A stretch of 64,000 nt of DNA, from the NCBI RefSeq assembly GCF_014534685.1, contig NZ_JACVVX010000001.1, positions 124,001 through 188,000 of the forward strand, in the 5' to 3' direction. This document shows positions 36,353 to 44,823 of the stretch, one piece after another; within the stretch, counting starts at the first letter, position 1, and each line of letters starts with the position of its first letter. The notes under the pieces were generated by a model. That model made no database searches, was not told the origin of the DNA, and saw only the letters and a list, made by a program, of their open reading frames with translations. Made by a program: the position numbers and the translations under genes. The stretch is from Oryzicola mucosus (GTDB taxonomy: Bacteria > Pseudomonadota > Alphaproteobacteria > Rhizobiales > Rhizobiaceae).

Positions 36353-36449
36353 TGTTGTTCCCCTTGCTGCCATCCGCTGCAGCAGCAGCGGCTTTTATCG
36401 AAACTGGCACAACAAGATGATTACTTCTAATTGATTTCACGCCTTGAGG

Positions 36450-36468
36450 TGATAGGCTACTCCTATCA
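36450..36468. promoter_or_regulatory. palindrome overlapping the LysR start codon
   Basis: TGATAGG-CTACT-CCTATCA is a perfect 7-bp inverted repeat with a 5-base spacer. Its last base is the A of the LysR ATG at 36468. It lies in the 115-base gap between the divergent TRAP operon and the regulator, so it is a likely autoregulatory LysR site or a start-site hairpin. Confidence 0.6.
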
Positions 36469-37361
36469 TGAGGCTCACACTTGCCCAGATCGAAACGTTC
36501 TATTGGATCGCTCGGCTCGGCTCGTTCCACGCAGCCGCACGCCATCTATGCGTGACGCAGCCATCGGTTTCCGGGCGAATCCGTGAGATGGAGCGTGATC
36601 TAGACTGCGCATTGTTTGACCGCACCGGTGGGCGGGCGCGGCTGACGAAGGCTGGCCGGTCGATCCAGCGCCACGCGGACCAGATGCTGTCGCTGGCGCG
36701 CGAGATTCAGAACGAAACAACCACGGGAAAGCTGCGCGGCCTGCTTCGCCTTGGCGTGGTGGAGACGGTGGCGCATATCGCCCTTCCCGGTCTGATCCGC
36801 CAACTCAACACTACAAGGCCGGAGCTTCGTATCGAGCTCGCAGTCGATGTCGGCGCCATGCTGCTCAAGCAACTAGACGAGCGGCAGCTTGATGTGGCCA
36901 TCACTACAGATGCGAAAGTGTCCGATGGCATCACTGTCTATCCCCTCGGCGAAGTGGACTTGGCATGGCTCGGCCCAGCCTCCCATCCACTCGCCGGCAG
37001 GGTCCTAACGCCGTCTGCTCTCGTCGACGAGGCGATTTTCACACAGCCGGAACAATCCACTATCGGCCAGTCGATCCGGCAATGGTTCGACGCCGGTCAA
37101 TGTAGGCCAAAATCGCTCAGCAGTTGCAACTCGCTGTCCGTGACAAGCGAACTGGTCGCTGCCGGACTTGGCTTCGCAGTCATGACGCCAGCCGTCTTGC
37201 GGGACGATATTGCTGACCGTGTCGTCAGGTTCGAGGCTAGCCCGCCGATCCCGCCACGAACGCTGTCTGTTGCAGCATTGACCGAAACCTGGTCCGCTGA
37301 CGTTGAATTCATTGCGAAATTTGTGGTCGACGCGTTTCGGGACCAAGCTGCGCTTCGTTAA
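36468..37361 (+). CDS. LysR-family regulator of the TRAP-HyuAB operon
   Basis: A 297-residue LysR-type regulator starting MRLTLAQIETFYWIARLGSF. The helix-turn-helix is SFHAAARHLCVTQPSVSGRI, followed by REMERDLDCALFDRTGGRAR. The effector domain covers about residues 90-297. It is divergent from the TRAP/HyuAB operon with 115 bases between starts, implying control of that operon, with a palindrome across its own start. Ligand not predictable. Confidence 0.9.
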   Translation: MRLTLAQIETFYWIARLGSFHAAARHLCVTQPSVSGRIREMERDLDCALFDRTGGRARLTKAGRSIQRHADQMLSLAREIQNETTTGKLRGLLRLGVVETVAHIALPGLIRQLNTTRPELRIELAVDVGAMLLKQLDERQLDVAITTDAKVSDGITVYPLGEVDLAWLGPASHPLAGRVLTPSALVDEAIFTQPEQSTIGQSIRQWFDAGQCRPKSLSSCNSLSVTSELVAAGLGFAVMTPAVLRDDIADRVVRFEASPPIPPRTLSVAALTETWSADVEFIAKFVVDAFRDQAALR

Positions 37362-37443
37362 CCCGGCTCCTTTGCAGTTGAATTGGGCATTCGAACGTTT
37401 TTGCCTGTTCTTGCTATTATTTTTCCGGAAGGTACCGGCGCCG

Positions 37444-38859
37444 TCAGTCTTTACCCTCCTTTTCCTTCAGCAGATTGGTGAGGGCGGCGATTTCAGTGAA
37501 GCGTGATTGGAGACGACGCTCAGCCTCGTTCTTTTCATGTTGCAGAAGCGCTCGGAGACCTTTCTCGTTGTCTCTCTCAGACACAGCCGCCTCCAATTCC
37601 GCCTGCAGCTTGTTAGCCCGTCCGCTTTCCAAGGTGTAATTTTCAGCATCGGCCTGATATCGCTCAGCGAGCGCTTCGTAATGCGCGACATCTGCGGTGA
37701 GCTCGTCCAGTTCGATCCTCAAAGTCGCTTCTTCTTTGACAAGCTCTGAAACACGGAGCCGCAACGATGCCAGCTCGTCGTCATTCCGCCGAATGACGAC
37801 CGACTTTGCGGCAAGCTCGGAAAACAATCGCCTATTTTCTTCAGAAAAAACTTGCCGCTCGCCCATCACTTTAGACAAGTCGCTTTGAAGCACCTTATTC
37901 TTGTCGGAGATTTTGAATATGAGCGCCTTAGTGTTTTCAATCTCTCTGCCGTGCGATTCGATCAAAGCCGTTTTCGCCTGCAAGCCGCGGGAGAGTTGCT
38001 CCCTCTCCTGTACGGCATGTCTCACCTCATGCCTGAGGCTGATGAGCTCATTTTCCATCGTCGAGAACGGCTTCAAACGCGCCTCAAGTTTTTCATTCTT
38101 GTAAGCATTCAGGCACGAGCCGCCTAATGTGGAGAACTGAATGTTGAGGTCCCGCCGGGCATTATCGTTCTGTCCAGCCTCAAACAAGGACTTCAGTTGT
38201 GGCGTCTGATCCGCGCCGAACCCAACCACGCCAAGTCCATGGCCATGCGTGAACTCGAATGTGGGGTAACGTTCCGCCAATTCCTCGAAGAGCTTGTAGA
38301 CGCCAAAATCTTGTTCCCGCACATTCGTGTCGTGAAACAAGACTACGGAACGGTTAGACAGCTTGTCTTTCCAGCGATCAAACTCATCTTTCGCGGCGTC
38401 ATAGCTATGTAGCCCGTATATATGAATTAAATCGATACTTTTTTCGGCAAAAAAAACTGCGGCGTCATCGAAGCGCGAACGCAAAATAACCGAGATATTC
38501 TCGTAATTATCGCGATTATAGTGACTGACTGACTTGAAAATCTCTTCTCCGCTGAGCCCGTCATGCTCATCGCTATCCCAGCTATCGACCGCGAAAGCCT
38601 TGCAATCCAGGCTCAGTCTCTCGATGGCCTGGCAGTGAGCAAAGTATGATACGCCCCAATGGCTACCCAACTCGACAAAGACGTTCGGCCGGAGGGCCTG
38701 AATGAGCCAGAATGCAAAGGGAATGTGCTCGATCCATGCCGACATGGCGAGATATGAAGGCCGCATGAAAGCCAGCGACCCAAGCGGCATCAAGTTGTCA
38801 AACGATCGACCTTGCGCAACCAGGTTTGGATCGGAAAGATGGGCTTTATTTCTTTGCAT
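37444..38859 (-). CDS. class I SAM-dependent methyltransferase with long C-terminal coiled coil
   Basis: A 471-residue two-part protein. Residues about 50-210 form a Methyltransf_24-like domain: NVFVELGSHWGVSYFAHCQA carries the SAM loop, KSIDLIHIYGLHSYDAAKDE the acidic/His motif and RSVVLFHDTNVREQDFGVY the following strand. From about residue 255 to the end heptad-rich sequence (LISLRHEVRHAVQEREQLSR and onward) predicts a 200-residue coiled coil. Such fusions occur in surface-polysaccharide loci, where the coiled coil may set chain length or tether the enzyme. It lies in an AT-richer stretch with two glycosyltransferase-type genes. The acceptor is unknown. Confidence 0.85.
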   Translation of the reverse strand: MQRNKAHLSDPNLVAQGRSFDNLMPLGSLAFMRPSYLAMSAWIEHIPFAFWLIQALRPNVFVELGSHWGVSYFAHCQAIERLSLDCKAFAVDSWDSDEHDGLSGEEIFKSVSHYNRDNYENISVILRSRFDDAAVFFAEKSIDLIHIYGLHSYDAAKDEFDRWKDKLSNRSVVLFHDTNVREQDFGVYKLFEELAERYPTFEFTHGHGLGVVGFGADQTPQLKSLFEAGQNDNARRDLNIQFSTLGGSCLNAYKNEKLEARLKPFSTMENELISLRHEVRHAVQEREQLSRGLQAKTALIESHGREIENTKALIFKISDKNKVLQSDLSKVMGERQVFSEENRRLFSELAAKSVVIRRNDDELASLRLRVSELVKEEATLRIELDELTADVAHYEALAERYQADAENYTLESGRANKLQAELEAAVSERDNEKGLRALLQHEKNEAERRLQSRFTEIAALTNLLKEKEGKD

Positions 38860-39173
38860 GTTCTACTTCTGCTATAAGTAATTCGGCCTACATCACGGCG
38901 GCAACTCTCTACATCCCTTGCCTAAAAAGAATCCGTCCGTTCAGCAGGCATACTAATATCATAACAATCGAGATGCCGGATTCGATTTTCTAGATCAAAA
39001 ACCGCCACTTCGAAAAGCCACTCCAGCGAGTGCATCGGAGCTGAATCACCAAACCAACAAGAGCCAAGCCTTCCCAAGGGTTGTCTCCCAGCCCCTCGCT
39101 TGCAGTTCGATAGCCTTTCAGCCAGAAGTTGGATCAGAACTTCAACACTCAGCGAACAAATACATTGGCCAGA
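38860..39173. other. AT-rich divergent intergenic region
   Basis: About 310 bases between the methyltransferase gene (minus) and the membrane glycosyltransferase-like gene (plus). It must hold both promoters. No convincing -35/-10 pair, operator or RNA was seen. Confidence 0.4.
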
Positions 39174-41081
39174 ATGAACGAGACGACGCGCCGACTATTG
39201 CTGTTCTTGCTGGCATCATCCTGGCTCTTGACCGCGATCTACAGTGCGACGACGCCGTCATCACTCGCTCCAGACGAACGGCATCATTTTTCTTACGCTT
39301 ATGGGATCTATCAGCAAGGCCTGACACCGTTTTTCGACCGCTCGGCCATCAAGACGGATCAGGGCGAATACAACCATCTTCGACATCCACCGGCCTATCA
39401 TTTTCTTCTGGCTGCCGCGATGGAAGTCCTTCACATAGACAAGGATTTTACCGCGGTTCATTTGAGTACAAACGATTATAGAGCCGCCTTGCGGGCGGCT
39501 GCCATTCCCCCGTTGCGCGCAATATCGCTCGGCCTCTATGCCATCCACCTGGTGGGCCTCTACATGCTGCTTTCCTTCCTGGTGGAAAGGCGGCTTCTGA
39601 CAAACCTTGCCGCACTCGGTTCGGCGGTCTTGATCCTCTTCATCCCGTCGAGATTGTATATTCTCGGCGCCGTGAACAATGATGCTCTCGTGGCCGCTGT
39701 ATGGCCATTCCTGGCATCATATGGCTTGCGATCGATGGTTCAGCCTTCACTGCCCACCATGTTGATGCTGGTGGCCACGACAGCGTTGGCTGCGATGACG
39801 AAAATTACCCTCGTTATTGTCGCGATCCCGTTTATCGCAGGCGCCGTTGTGGCCGAAACTGCACGGTTTTTCGCGATGGGCGTGCAGGCGCGCCTTGCGT
39901 TCTGGTTACGGGAGATGCGTCTGATCGGGCTACGCCATCTTCCGCTCGTCGCTTTTTTTGCTCTCTCGGTTTCATTCACCACAGCATATTATGCGAACCT
40001 GGTCATCCAATACGGCTCGGTAAATCCCAGCTACACGCAGATTTATGATTTGCCCGCCTCGGATAACATCTTCCATTTCGACGGACCCGCCGAGAGAGAC
40101 TGGCAGTCGATCGCGAGAGATGTCATCCGCAGTTCATGGAGAACGACCACCGGCATATTTGGCCACAGCCATACGTACGTAACAGGGAATACTTCAACCG
40201 AACTTTTGCTGGTCGAAAGCGCTTTTGGGGCAGCTTTGTTGGGGCTGCTGGTGCTCTTTTTCCTCCATCGGCGGACAAGCTCCCCAAATGCCCTTATCGC
40301 GCTTGTGCTTCTATCCGTACCGATCTTGTTTTGGTTGATCTGGATCCAATGGAATGTCGGCAACTGGGCCATAAACCGCCATCTGGGAACCCAAGGCCGC
40401 TATTCGATCGGTGCGTTGGAGATCGGCGTGATCGCTCTCCTCCTCGTGTGGTCGGCTTATGCTCTGGACAGCAGAAGGCTGTCGCGTGTCATCGGATGTA
40501 TCGGCATTGTCGGTACGGTGCTGGTGCTTTTGCCAGTCTTGACGAAGCCGTTTTTTTACGCACGGCAAAACGACCATCTTTATTTCGCGGCAAAAATGCC
40601 AGAAGCGATTCAAGCGAAGCTTCTGTCAGAAGGCTTCCGGCGTGTCGAACTGACGGCCGTAAAACCAAAAAGCTTTGCCACTTCAGGCTTTCGCGAGGCG
40701 CTCAATCGCACCCATCATAAAAACCTCTTCATCGTCGATCCGGATGGGGCAAAAATGCGCGGTTTGCTGCCGATCTTCGAAGCGGAGGGCGCGGCGGCGG
40801 TCGAAATTGCTGTCTGGACGAGAAGAGGGCCCAGGGAGACGGATTTTCAGCTTGAGCTCAACGATTCGAAGAGCCGGCCGCTGGCATCTGCCAAACTGTC
40901 GCTGGGGCCGGATATTGAGGTTAACAGGGTTTGTCTGGAGGCGGCACCGGGGAAGTTGGCGACAGTCTTGTCGATAACCCGGGACGGACCGGCACCATCG
41001 CGCTGGGAGGCGTTCTGGAAAAATACCGTTCCACCCTATTTGCTGGGCGCGTATGTCAAGCAGGTGGAACGATGCAGGTAA
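39174..41081 (+). CDS. polytopic membrane protein, GT-C / DUF2142-like glycosyltransferase
   Basis: A 635-residue protein from the ATG at 39174 (MNETTRRLLLFLLASSWLLT). About ten to twelve hydrophobic segments are followed by a soluble C-terminal region of about 160 residues. The first extracytoplasmic loop has APDERHHFSYAYGIYQQG, with Asp34-Glu35 in the place of the catalytic acid of GT-C enzymes, which use polyprenyl-phosphate sugars. LRHPPAYHFLLAAAMEVLH fits the DUF2142/PMT-like pattern. It probably modifies a lipid-linked or surface glycan. A TTG start further upstream is less likely. Specific donor and acceptor are unknown. Confidence 0.75.
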   Translation: MNETTRRLLLFLLASSWLLTAIYSATTPSSLAPDERHHFSYAYGIYQQGLTPFFDRSAIKTDQGEYNHLRHPPAYHFLLAAAMEVLHIDKDFTAVHLSTNDYRAALRAAAIPPLRAISLGLYAIHLVGLYMLLSFLVERRLLTNLAALGSAVLILFIPSRLYILGAVNNDALVAAVWPFLASYGLRSMVQPSLPTMLMLVATTALAAMTKITLVIVAIPFIAGAVVAETARFFAMGVQARLAFWLREMRLIGLRHLPLVAFFALSVSFTTAYYANLVIQYGSVNPSYTQIYDLPASDNIFHFDGPAERDWQSIARDVIRSSWRTTTGIFGHSHTYVTGNTSTELLLVESAFGAALLGLLVLFFLHRRTSSPNALIALVLLSVPILFWLIWIQWNVGNWAINRHLGTQGRYSIGALEIGVIALLLVWSAYALDSRRLSRVIGCIGIVGTVLVLLPVLTKPFFYARQNDHLYFAAKMPEAIQAKLLSEGFRRVELTAVKPKSFATSGFREALNRTHHKNLFIVDPDGAKMRGLLPIFEAEGAAAVEIAVWTRRGPRETDFQLELNDSKSRPLASAKLSLGPDIEVNRVCLEAAPGKLATVLSITRDGPAPSRWEAFWKNTVPPYLLGAYVKQVERCR

Positions 41082-41102
41082 GCCAGGGCAGACTGGCTTA
41101 CC
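41077..41102. terminator. bidirectional terminator hairpin
   Basis: A perfect 10-bp stem GGTAAGCCAG / CTGGCTTACC with loop GGCAGA fills the 22-base gap between the convergent genes and includes the stop codon of the plus-strand gene. The T-runs are poor on both sides, but its placement suggests shared transcript ends. Confidence 0.65.
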
Positions 41103-41103
41103 T

Positions 41104-44100
41104 TCAGGACAAATGACGACGAAGTGCTGCGCGAACCTTCTCGATATCGATGTACCAGCTCCGTTTGTCGCGGTCGGAAAAATTGTCCGTCTTGGTTCCG
41201 AACACGACATCGCAGCTTCCCTGGGTGACCCTAGAAATGAGCAAATCGTCCTTGGCGTAAAAATTCGCCGGAGCGATGATCAGCTTCTTTCCGCCCCTCT
41301 TTTGAAATGCCGCCAGATACATCTGACTCCCGACAGGCCCCGCAAGGTGGGTGGAAGTGGCAGCCATCTCGATCTGTTCTTCAACGGTCAACGTTTCCGG
41401 CGCTATGATCTCATAGCCGAACTCGGAAAAACAGGCTGCGACCTTTTCCTCATTCAACAACGGTCGCTCGCCGATCTTCTGTCGGGTTAGATACACCCGC
41501 CGTGTTGGCGCACGTGACGAGACGCTGTCGGAAATGGTCGCCCACGTCTTTCCTTGGAGCGGGCTGATCCATCTGTGCGATCGTATGCTCGGCGTCGGCA
41601 CATACAGGCGCTCCACTCTGATGCCTGTGGCAGGCGCATGGACAACCCGTTCGAGATCGATACCCGCATGCTGCAGGAACACCTGATGATAGTCGCGCAG
41701 TCCCGGCTCGAAAACGAGATACTTCATGTCATCCCGAAATGCCTGGGAAACATGCAATGGCCAGACCCGGCTCAGGCCTTCAAGAAGCGAATGGCCGAAA
41801 TGGGGCTGCAAGCTTCCCAGCAGCATGTATTTCCCGTCCAGGACATCATATTTCGGGCTGCGCAAAAGCTGCCATTGCTCTTCATCGACCTTTTTCAATA
41901 AATTATTCGGTATCAGCCCCTCGCCGTTCCAGACGCCAAATGTCGACTCCAGCAGATTTCCATCCCTCGTTAAGAACAGCTGTCCGGACTCGTGATAGTC
42001 TGGATATGTACGACTGATCAGACCTCCAAAACATATCGCCTGATGAATGCAGGATATTTCGATGTTCGCCTCCCATTTGGAAGCGATCCAACGAGACGGT
42101 ATCCAGTTGGACACCGACACCCCGTTCGCCAGAGTGTTCGTTTGAAGATCGGCAATATTTGCCGAACTGCCACGGATATGATCCGTCACTGAAACATCCG
42201 GCTCATCGACAACCCGATGGACGAGCAAGGAGCAATCCGAGTTGGACGACAAGAGATCCTCGACTGTCTCAACTGGCGGCAAAGATATGACCCGGCCGAG
42301 GGTGCCCGCGCGTATCGAACCGTCATCTCTGCGGTGTCGCGACAGCATGACCTCTGGCCCAGTGCCGTGGAAAAACAAACGAAAGCCCGGGTAATCGCGG
42401 CACGAATACCCATCGTCGAGCAGGGGCTGTGCCTGGGTCCCGGATGCTCTTAAAGCGTAATTGACGCTCAGCTGATCCCGCTTGCTTTTCTTTTGAATCT
42501 CGCACCACCAAACGTCGGCAAACGCCCTTGCTCGCCCGTCCCGGGCGTTGAAAATCATGAAGTTCGTCTCAATCAGACGGTCTTCTTCCAGATCGATGGT
42601 CTTGCGATATCCCTCCACCTGCTGCTGCACGACGTTCTGGTCGTCGAGTTTGCGGGCAGTTACTTCTTTCGCTTCATCCAGATAAGTCATTCGAGTTGGG
42701 TGGTAGATGACCCCTACCGCCGCGTCAGAGTCTTCCATCTTCGATATGAATTTATCCAGCGACCCTCGAATCTGAACATTCGAATCCACCCATATCAAGT
42801 AGTCGTAACCCTTGAGCAGACGCAGCAGATTGGTCTTTACATACCGAGCCACGCGCCGTGGATCATCATTCAAATAATCCACGGTCCTGATCTCAAAGAC
42901 GTCGTATCCATCGATACGGGCATCCGAAAAGCAGAAATAATCCACGTCGGGGTCGATATGCTCGGGCAATTGAAGCACATCGTAGTCGCCGATTATGGCG
43001 GTGGCGACCGCTATGCGAGCTCGCCGCTCCGGCCTTTTTCGGGCATCGATATAAGACTGGACATCGGCAGACCGGTCAGGTCTCTCGGTAAAAGTCCGCT
43101 CACGCGAATAAAAATTGACGAGATTATACGCGACGTCGGTGTACCGGGCTTCCGATTTATAACCAAGCTTCAACGGTAAAAGCCCAAAAAGCCGCTCCAC
43201 CGCGTGCGCGGTGGTGCCATCGATTTGGCCGCTCTCCGCATCGAAATCCTCAAGGGACAAAACGCCTGTCAGAAGCGGCATGAGGGCGGCTGTTCGTGCC
43301 CAGAAAAAAGACCCCGCAGGATAATTCGGGCAGTCGACAGGTGCGGTGCCGAGCCGCATCTTTTCAACTATGCCGGTGACCTTACCGTAATTCCGCCCCC
43401 AGCTTGGCTGCAGCCGCAGTGTGGGATAATAAGGCGGGAAAACTGCGCCCAGTTTCTCGTCCTCGAAGAACGCATTGAGTACTTGGCTTACGGTATCGCG
43501 ATTGCCGCAGACACAGTGAAGGAGGTATCGCCGCCAGCCAACATGCGCCGGATTGTGCAGCGTTCGCTTCGAATGAATGTGCAGGACCAGATCGAATTCG
43601 GCGATTTCCCTGCCGAACTCGACCAGGAACGGTGCGATATCCCGCCCTCGATTGGGCGTTTCTCTTACGATGATGGTCCGGACATGCGGCAGGTGGTTTC
43701 GCAGACGATTTCGAATGTCATCGATTTGAAATCGATCAACGGTTAAAGACACAAAGAGAGTAAAATCGACCGGAATATTGATAAGACTTCTGCACATTTC
43801 CTCGAGATACTCCTCGTAGAAAACATGCATATGCACAACAACGGACAAATTGAATTCATCCCGTATTGCGGTCGCCTCATCAAAGTGAATTATATTTTCT
43901 GTCGATGCTCCATATTCTACATATCCAAAGCGTCGATAATCACTAATGATACTTCCTCCCCTCTTGGAGGGAAGATATCCGAGCGCGCTTCCAATATTAC
44001 AGTAATGAATTAATGGGGATTCGTTGTAATTTTCCGAGGCAAGATATTTCTGGTGATACCAGACAGCGTCGAAGTCTTTGGCCGTTTCCGATATGGCATT

Positions 44101-44442
44101 CGATGGCCGGCCTTCTTTAAAACCATAGGCGAGATAGTGAGCGTGTGGGTCCTTCTTGACCCTCGCGACGTCTTGATTGCGCTTGAGATACCAGCTGCGA
44201 TCAAAGGAAATATTATTCCGCTTTATAAAATCGAGTAATGGCAGCGCGTCTCTAGCACCTGTCAGGTTTGCCATTTCTTCTGGCAGGAATGCATCGCTCG
44301 GTCTGCGGCCCAAAAACGCGCCGACATAGAGATAGTGGTCGAGTGGATCGAGGGCCGTCGCTTTCACATCAGGATATCTTTTCGAGTACCATTCGCTGTC
44401 GAATAAGCCGGACTCAAAAACGCACCTTTTCACGTCGTCCAC
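41104..44442 (-). CDS. 1112-residue multidomain glycosyltransferase (RgpF-like + DUF616-like + GT61-like)
   Basis: A very large cytoplasmic protein for surface-glycan assembly. The first 160 residues hold three degenerate repeats of the type FDSEWYSKRYPDV...DPLDHYLYVGAFLGRRPSDA. Residues about 190-480 match rhamnan synthesis protein F (LVLHIHSKRTLHNPAHVGWR, DCPNYPAGSFFWARTAALM). Residues about 485-720 match a DUF616/TOD1-type glycosyltransferase (IAVATAIIGDYDVLQLPEHI, YDYLIWVDSNVQIRGSLDKF with the likely metal-binding Asp). The last 320 residues are GT61-like (YMLLGSLQPHFGHSLLEGLS, STHLAGPVGSQMYLAAF). Start is a GTG at 44442. No membrane helix is evident. Having three transferase-type modules on one chain suggests sequential sugar additions. 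Confidence 0.85.
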   Translation of the reverse strand: MDDVKRCVFESGLFDSEWYSKRYPDVKATALDPLDHYLYVGAFLGRRPSDAFLPEEMANLTGARDALPLLDFIKRNNISFDRSWYLKRNQDVARVKKDPHAHYLAYGFKEGRPSNAISETAKDFDAVWYHQKYLASENYNESPLIHYCNIGSALGYLPSKRGGSIISDYRRFGYVEYGASTENIIHFDEATAIRDEFNLSVVVHMHVFYEEYLEEMCRSLINIPVDFTLFVSLTVDRFQIDDIRNRLRNHLPHVRTIIVRETPNRGRDIAPFLVEFGREIAEFDLVLHIHSKRTLHNPAHVGWRRYLLHCVCGNRDTVSQVLNAFFEDEKLGAVFPPYYPTLRLQPSWGRNYGKVTGIVEKMRLGTAPVDCPNYPAGSFFWARTAALMPLLTGVLSLEDFDAESGQIDGTTAHAVERLFGLLPLKLGYKSEARYTDVAYNLVNFYSRERTFTERPDRSADVQSYIDARKRPERRARIAVATAIIGDYDVLQLPEHIDPDVDYFCFSDARIDGYDVFEIRTVDYLNDDPRRVARYVKTNLLRLLKGYDYLIWVDSNVQIRGSLDKFISKMEDSDAAVGVIYHPTRMTYLDEAKEVTARKLDDQNVVQQQVEGYRKTIDLEEDRLIETNFMIFNARDGRARAFADVWWCEIQKKSKRDQLSVNYALRASGTQAQPLLDDGYSCRDYPGFRLFFHGTGPEVMLSRHRRDDGSIRAGTLGRVISLPPVETVEDLLSSNSDCSLLVHRVVDEPDVSVTDHIRGSSANIADLQTNTLANGVSVSNWIPSRWIASKWEANIEISCIHQAICFGGLISRTYPDYHESGQLFLTRDGNLLESTFGVWNGEGLIPNNLLKKVDEEQWQLLRSPKYDVLDGKYMLLGSLQPHFGHSLLEGLSRVWPLHVSQAFRDDMKYLVFEPGLRDYHQVFLQHAGIDLERVVHAPATGIRVERLYVPTPSIRSHRWISPLQGKTWATISDSVSSRAPTRRVYLTRQKIGERPLLNEEKVAACFSEFGYEIIAPETLTVEEQIEMAATSTHLAGPVGSQMYLAAFQKRGGKKLIIAPANFYAKDDLLISRVTQGSCDVVFGTKTDNFSDRDKRSWYIDIEKVRAALRRHLS

Positions 44443-44823
44443 TTCAGAATGCCTCGTCTTCTAAGCTTTCGATGCGCATAGAACAGTCAGTAGTGCTCAC
44501 AATCTGTCCTCATCTTATGTCTCCGAATCCTGGAAGTCTAACGCAGCACGTCGAATTTGGCGGGATTCTGCCGGGTTTGGTGGATGACTTCGAAGTGCTT
44601 GGCTTTAAGCACGACGGAGGGGGTTTTCTCCGTCAGCGACAGCCGTGCTGTGCGATCGAGACATCGGCGAGGTGGATATCGGCACAACCGTTTGCTATGG
44701 AGATTCGCATCTTTTACCGCGGTGGAATCGCCAGTTGTCCGAGCAAGGTCAGGGATCGACCATGAGTCCCGCATCGGTTCTTCGACAGGCCACCCCGCCC
44801 GCCGCCAAAGGTGGCTCCGGCCA
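44443..44823. other. intergenic region upstream of TRAP 2
   Basis: About 380 bases between the large glycosyltransferase gene and the fused TRAP permease. Several short frames cross it, but none resembles a known protein, and the in-frame extension of the permease is Arg/Ser-rich and unlike a TRAP N-terminus. It should contain the promoters of both divergent genes; no clear motif was found. Confidence 0.45.

Noticed and set aside
39129-39173. TTG start for the GT-C-like membrane protein
   Set aside because: It adds 15 polar residues before a normal membrane-protein start; the ATG at 39174 gives a typical N-terminus.
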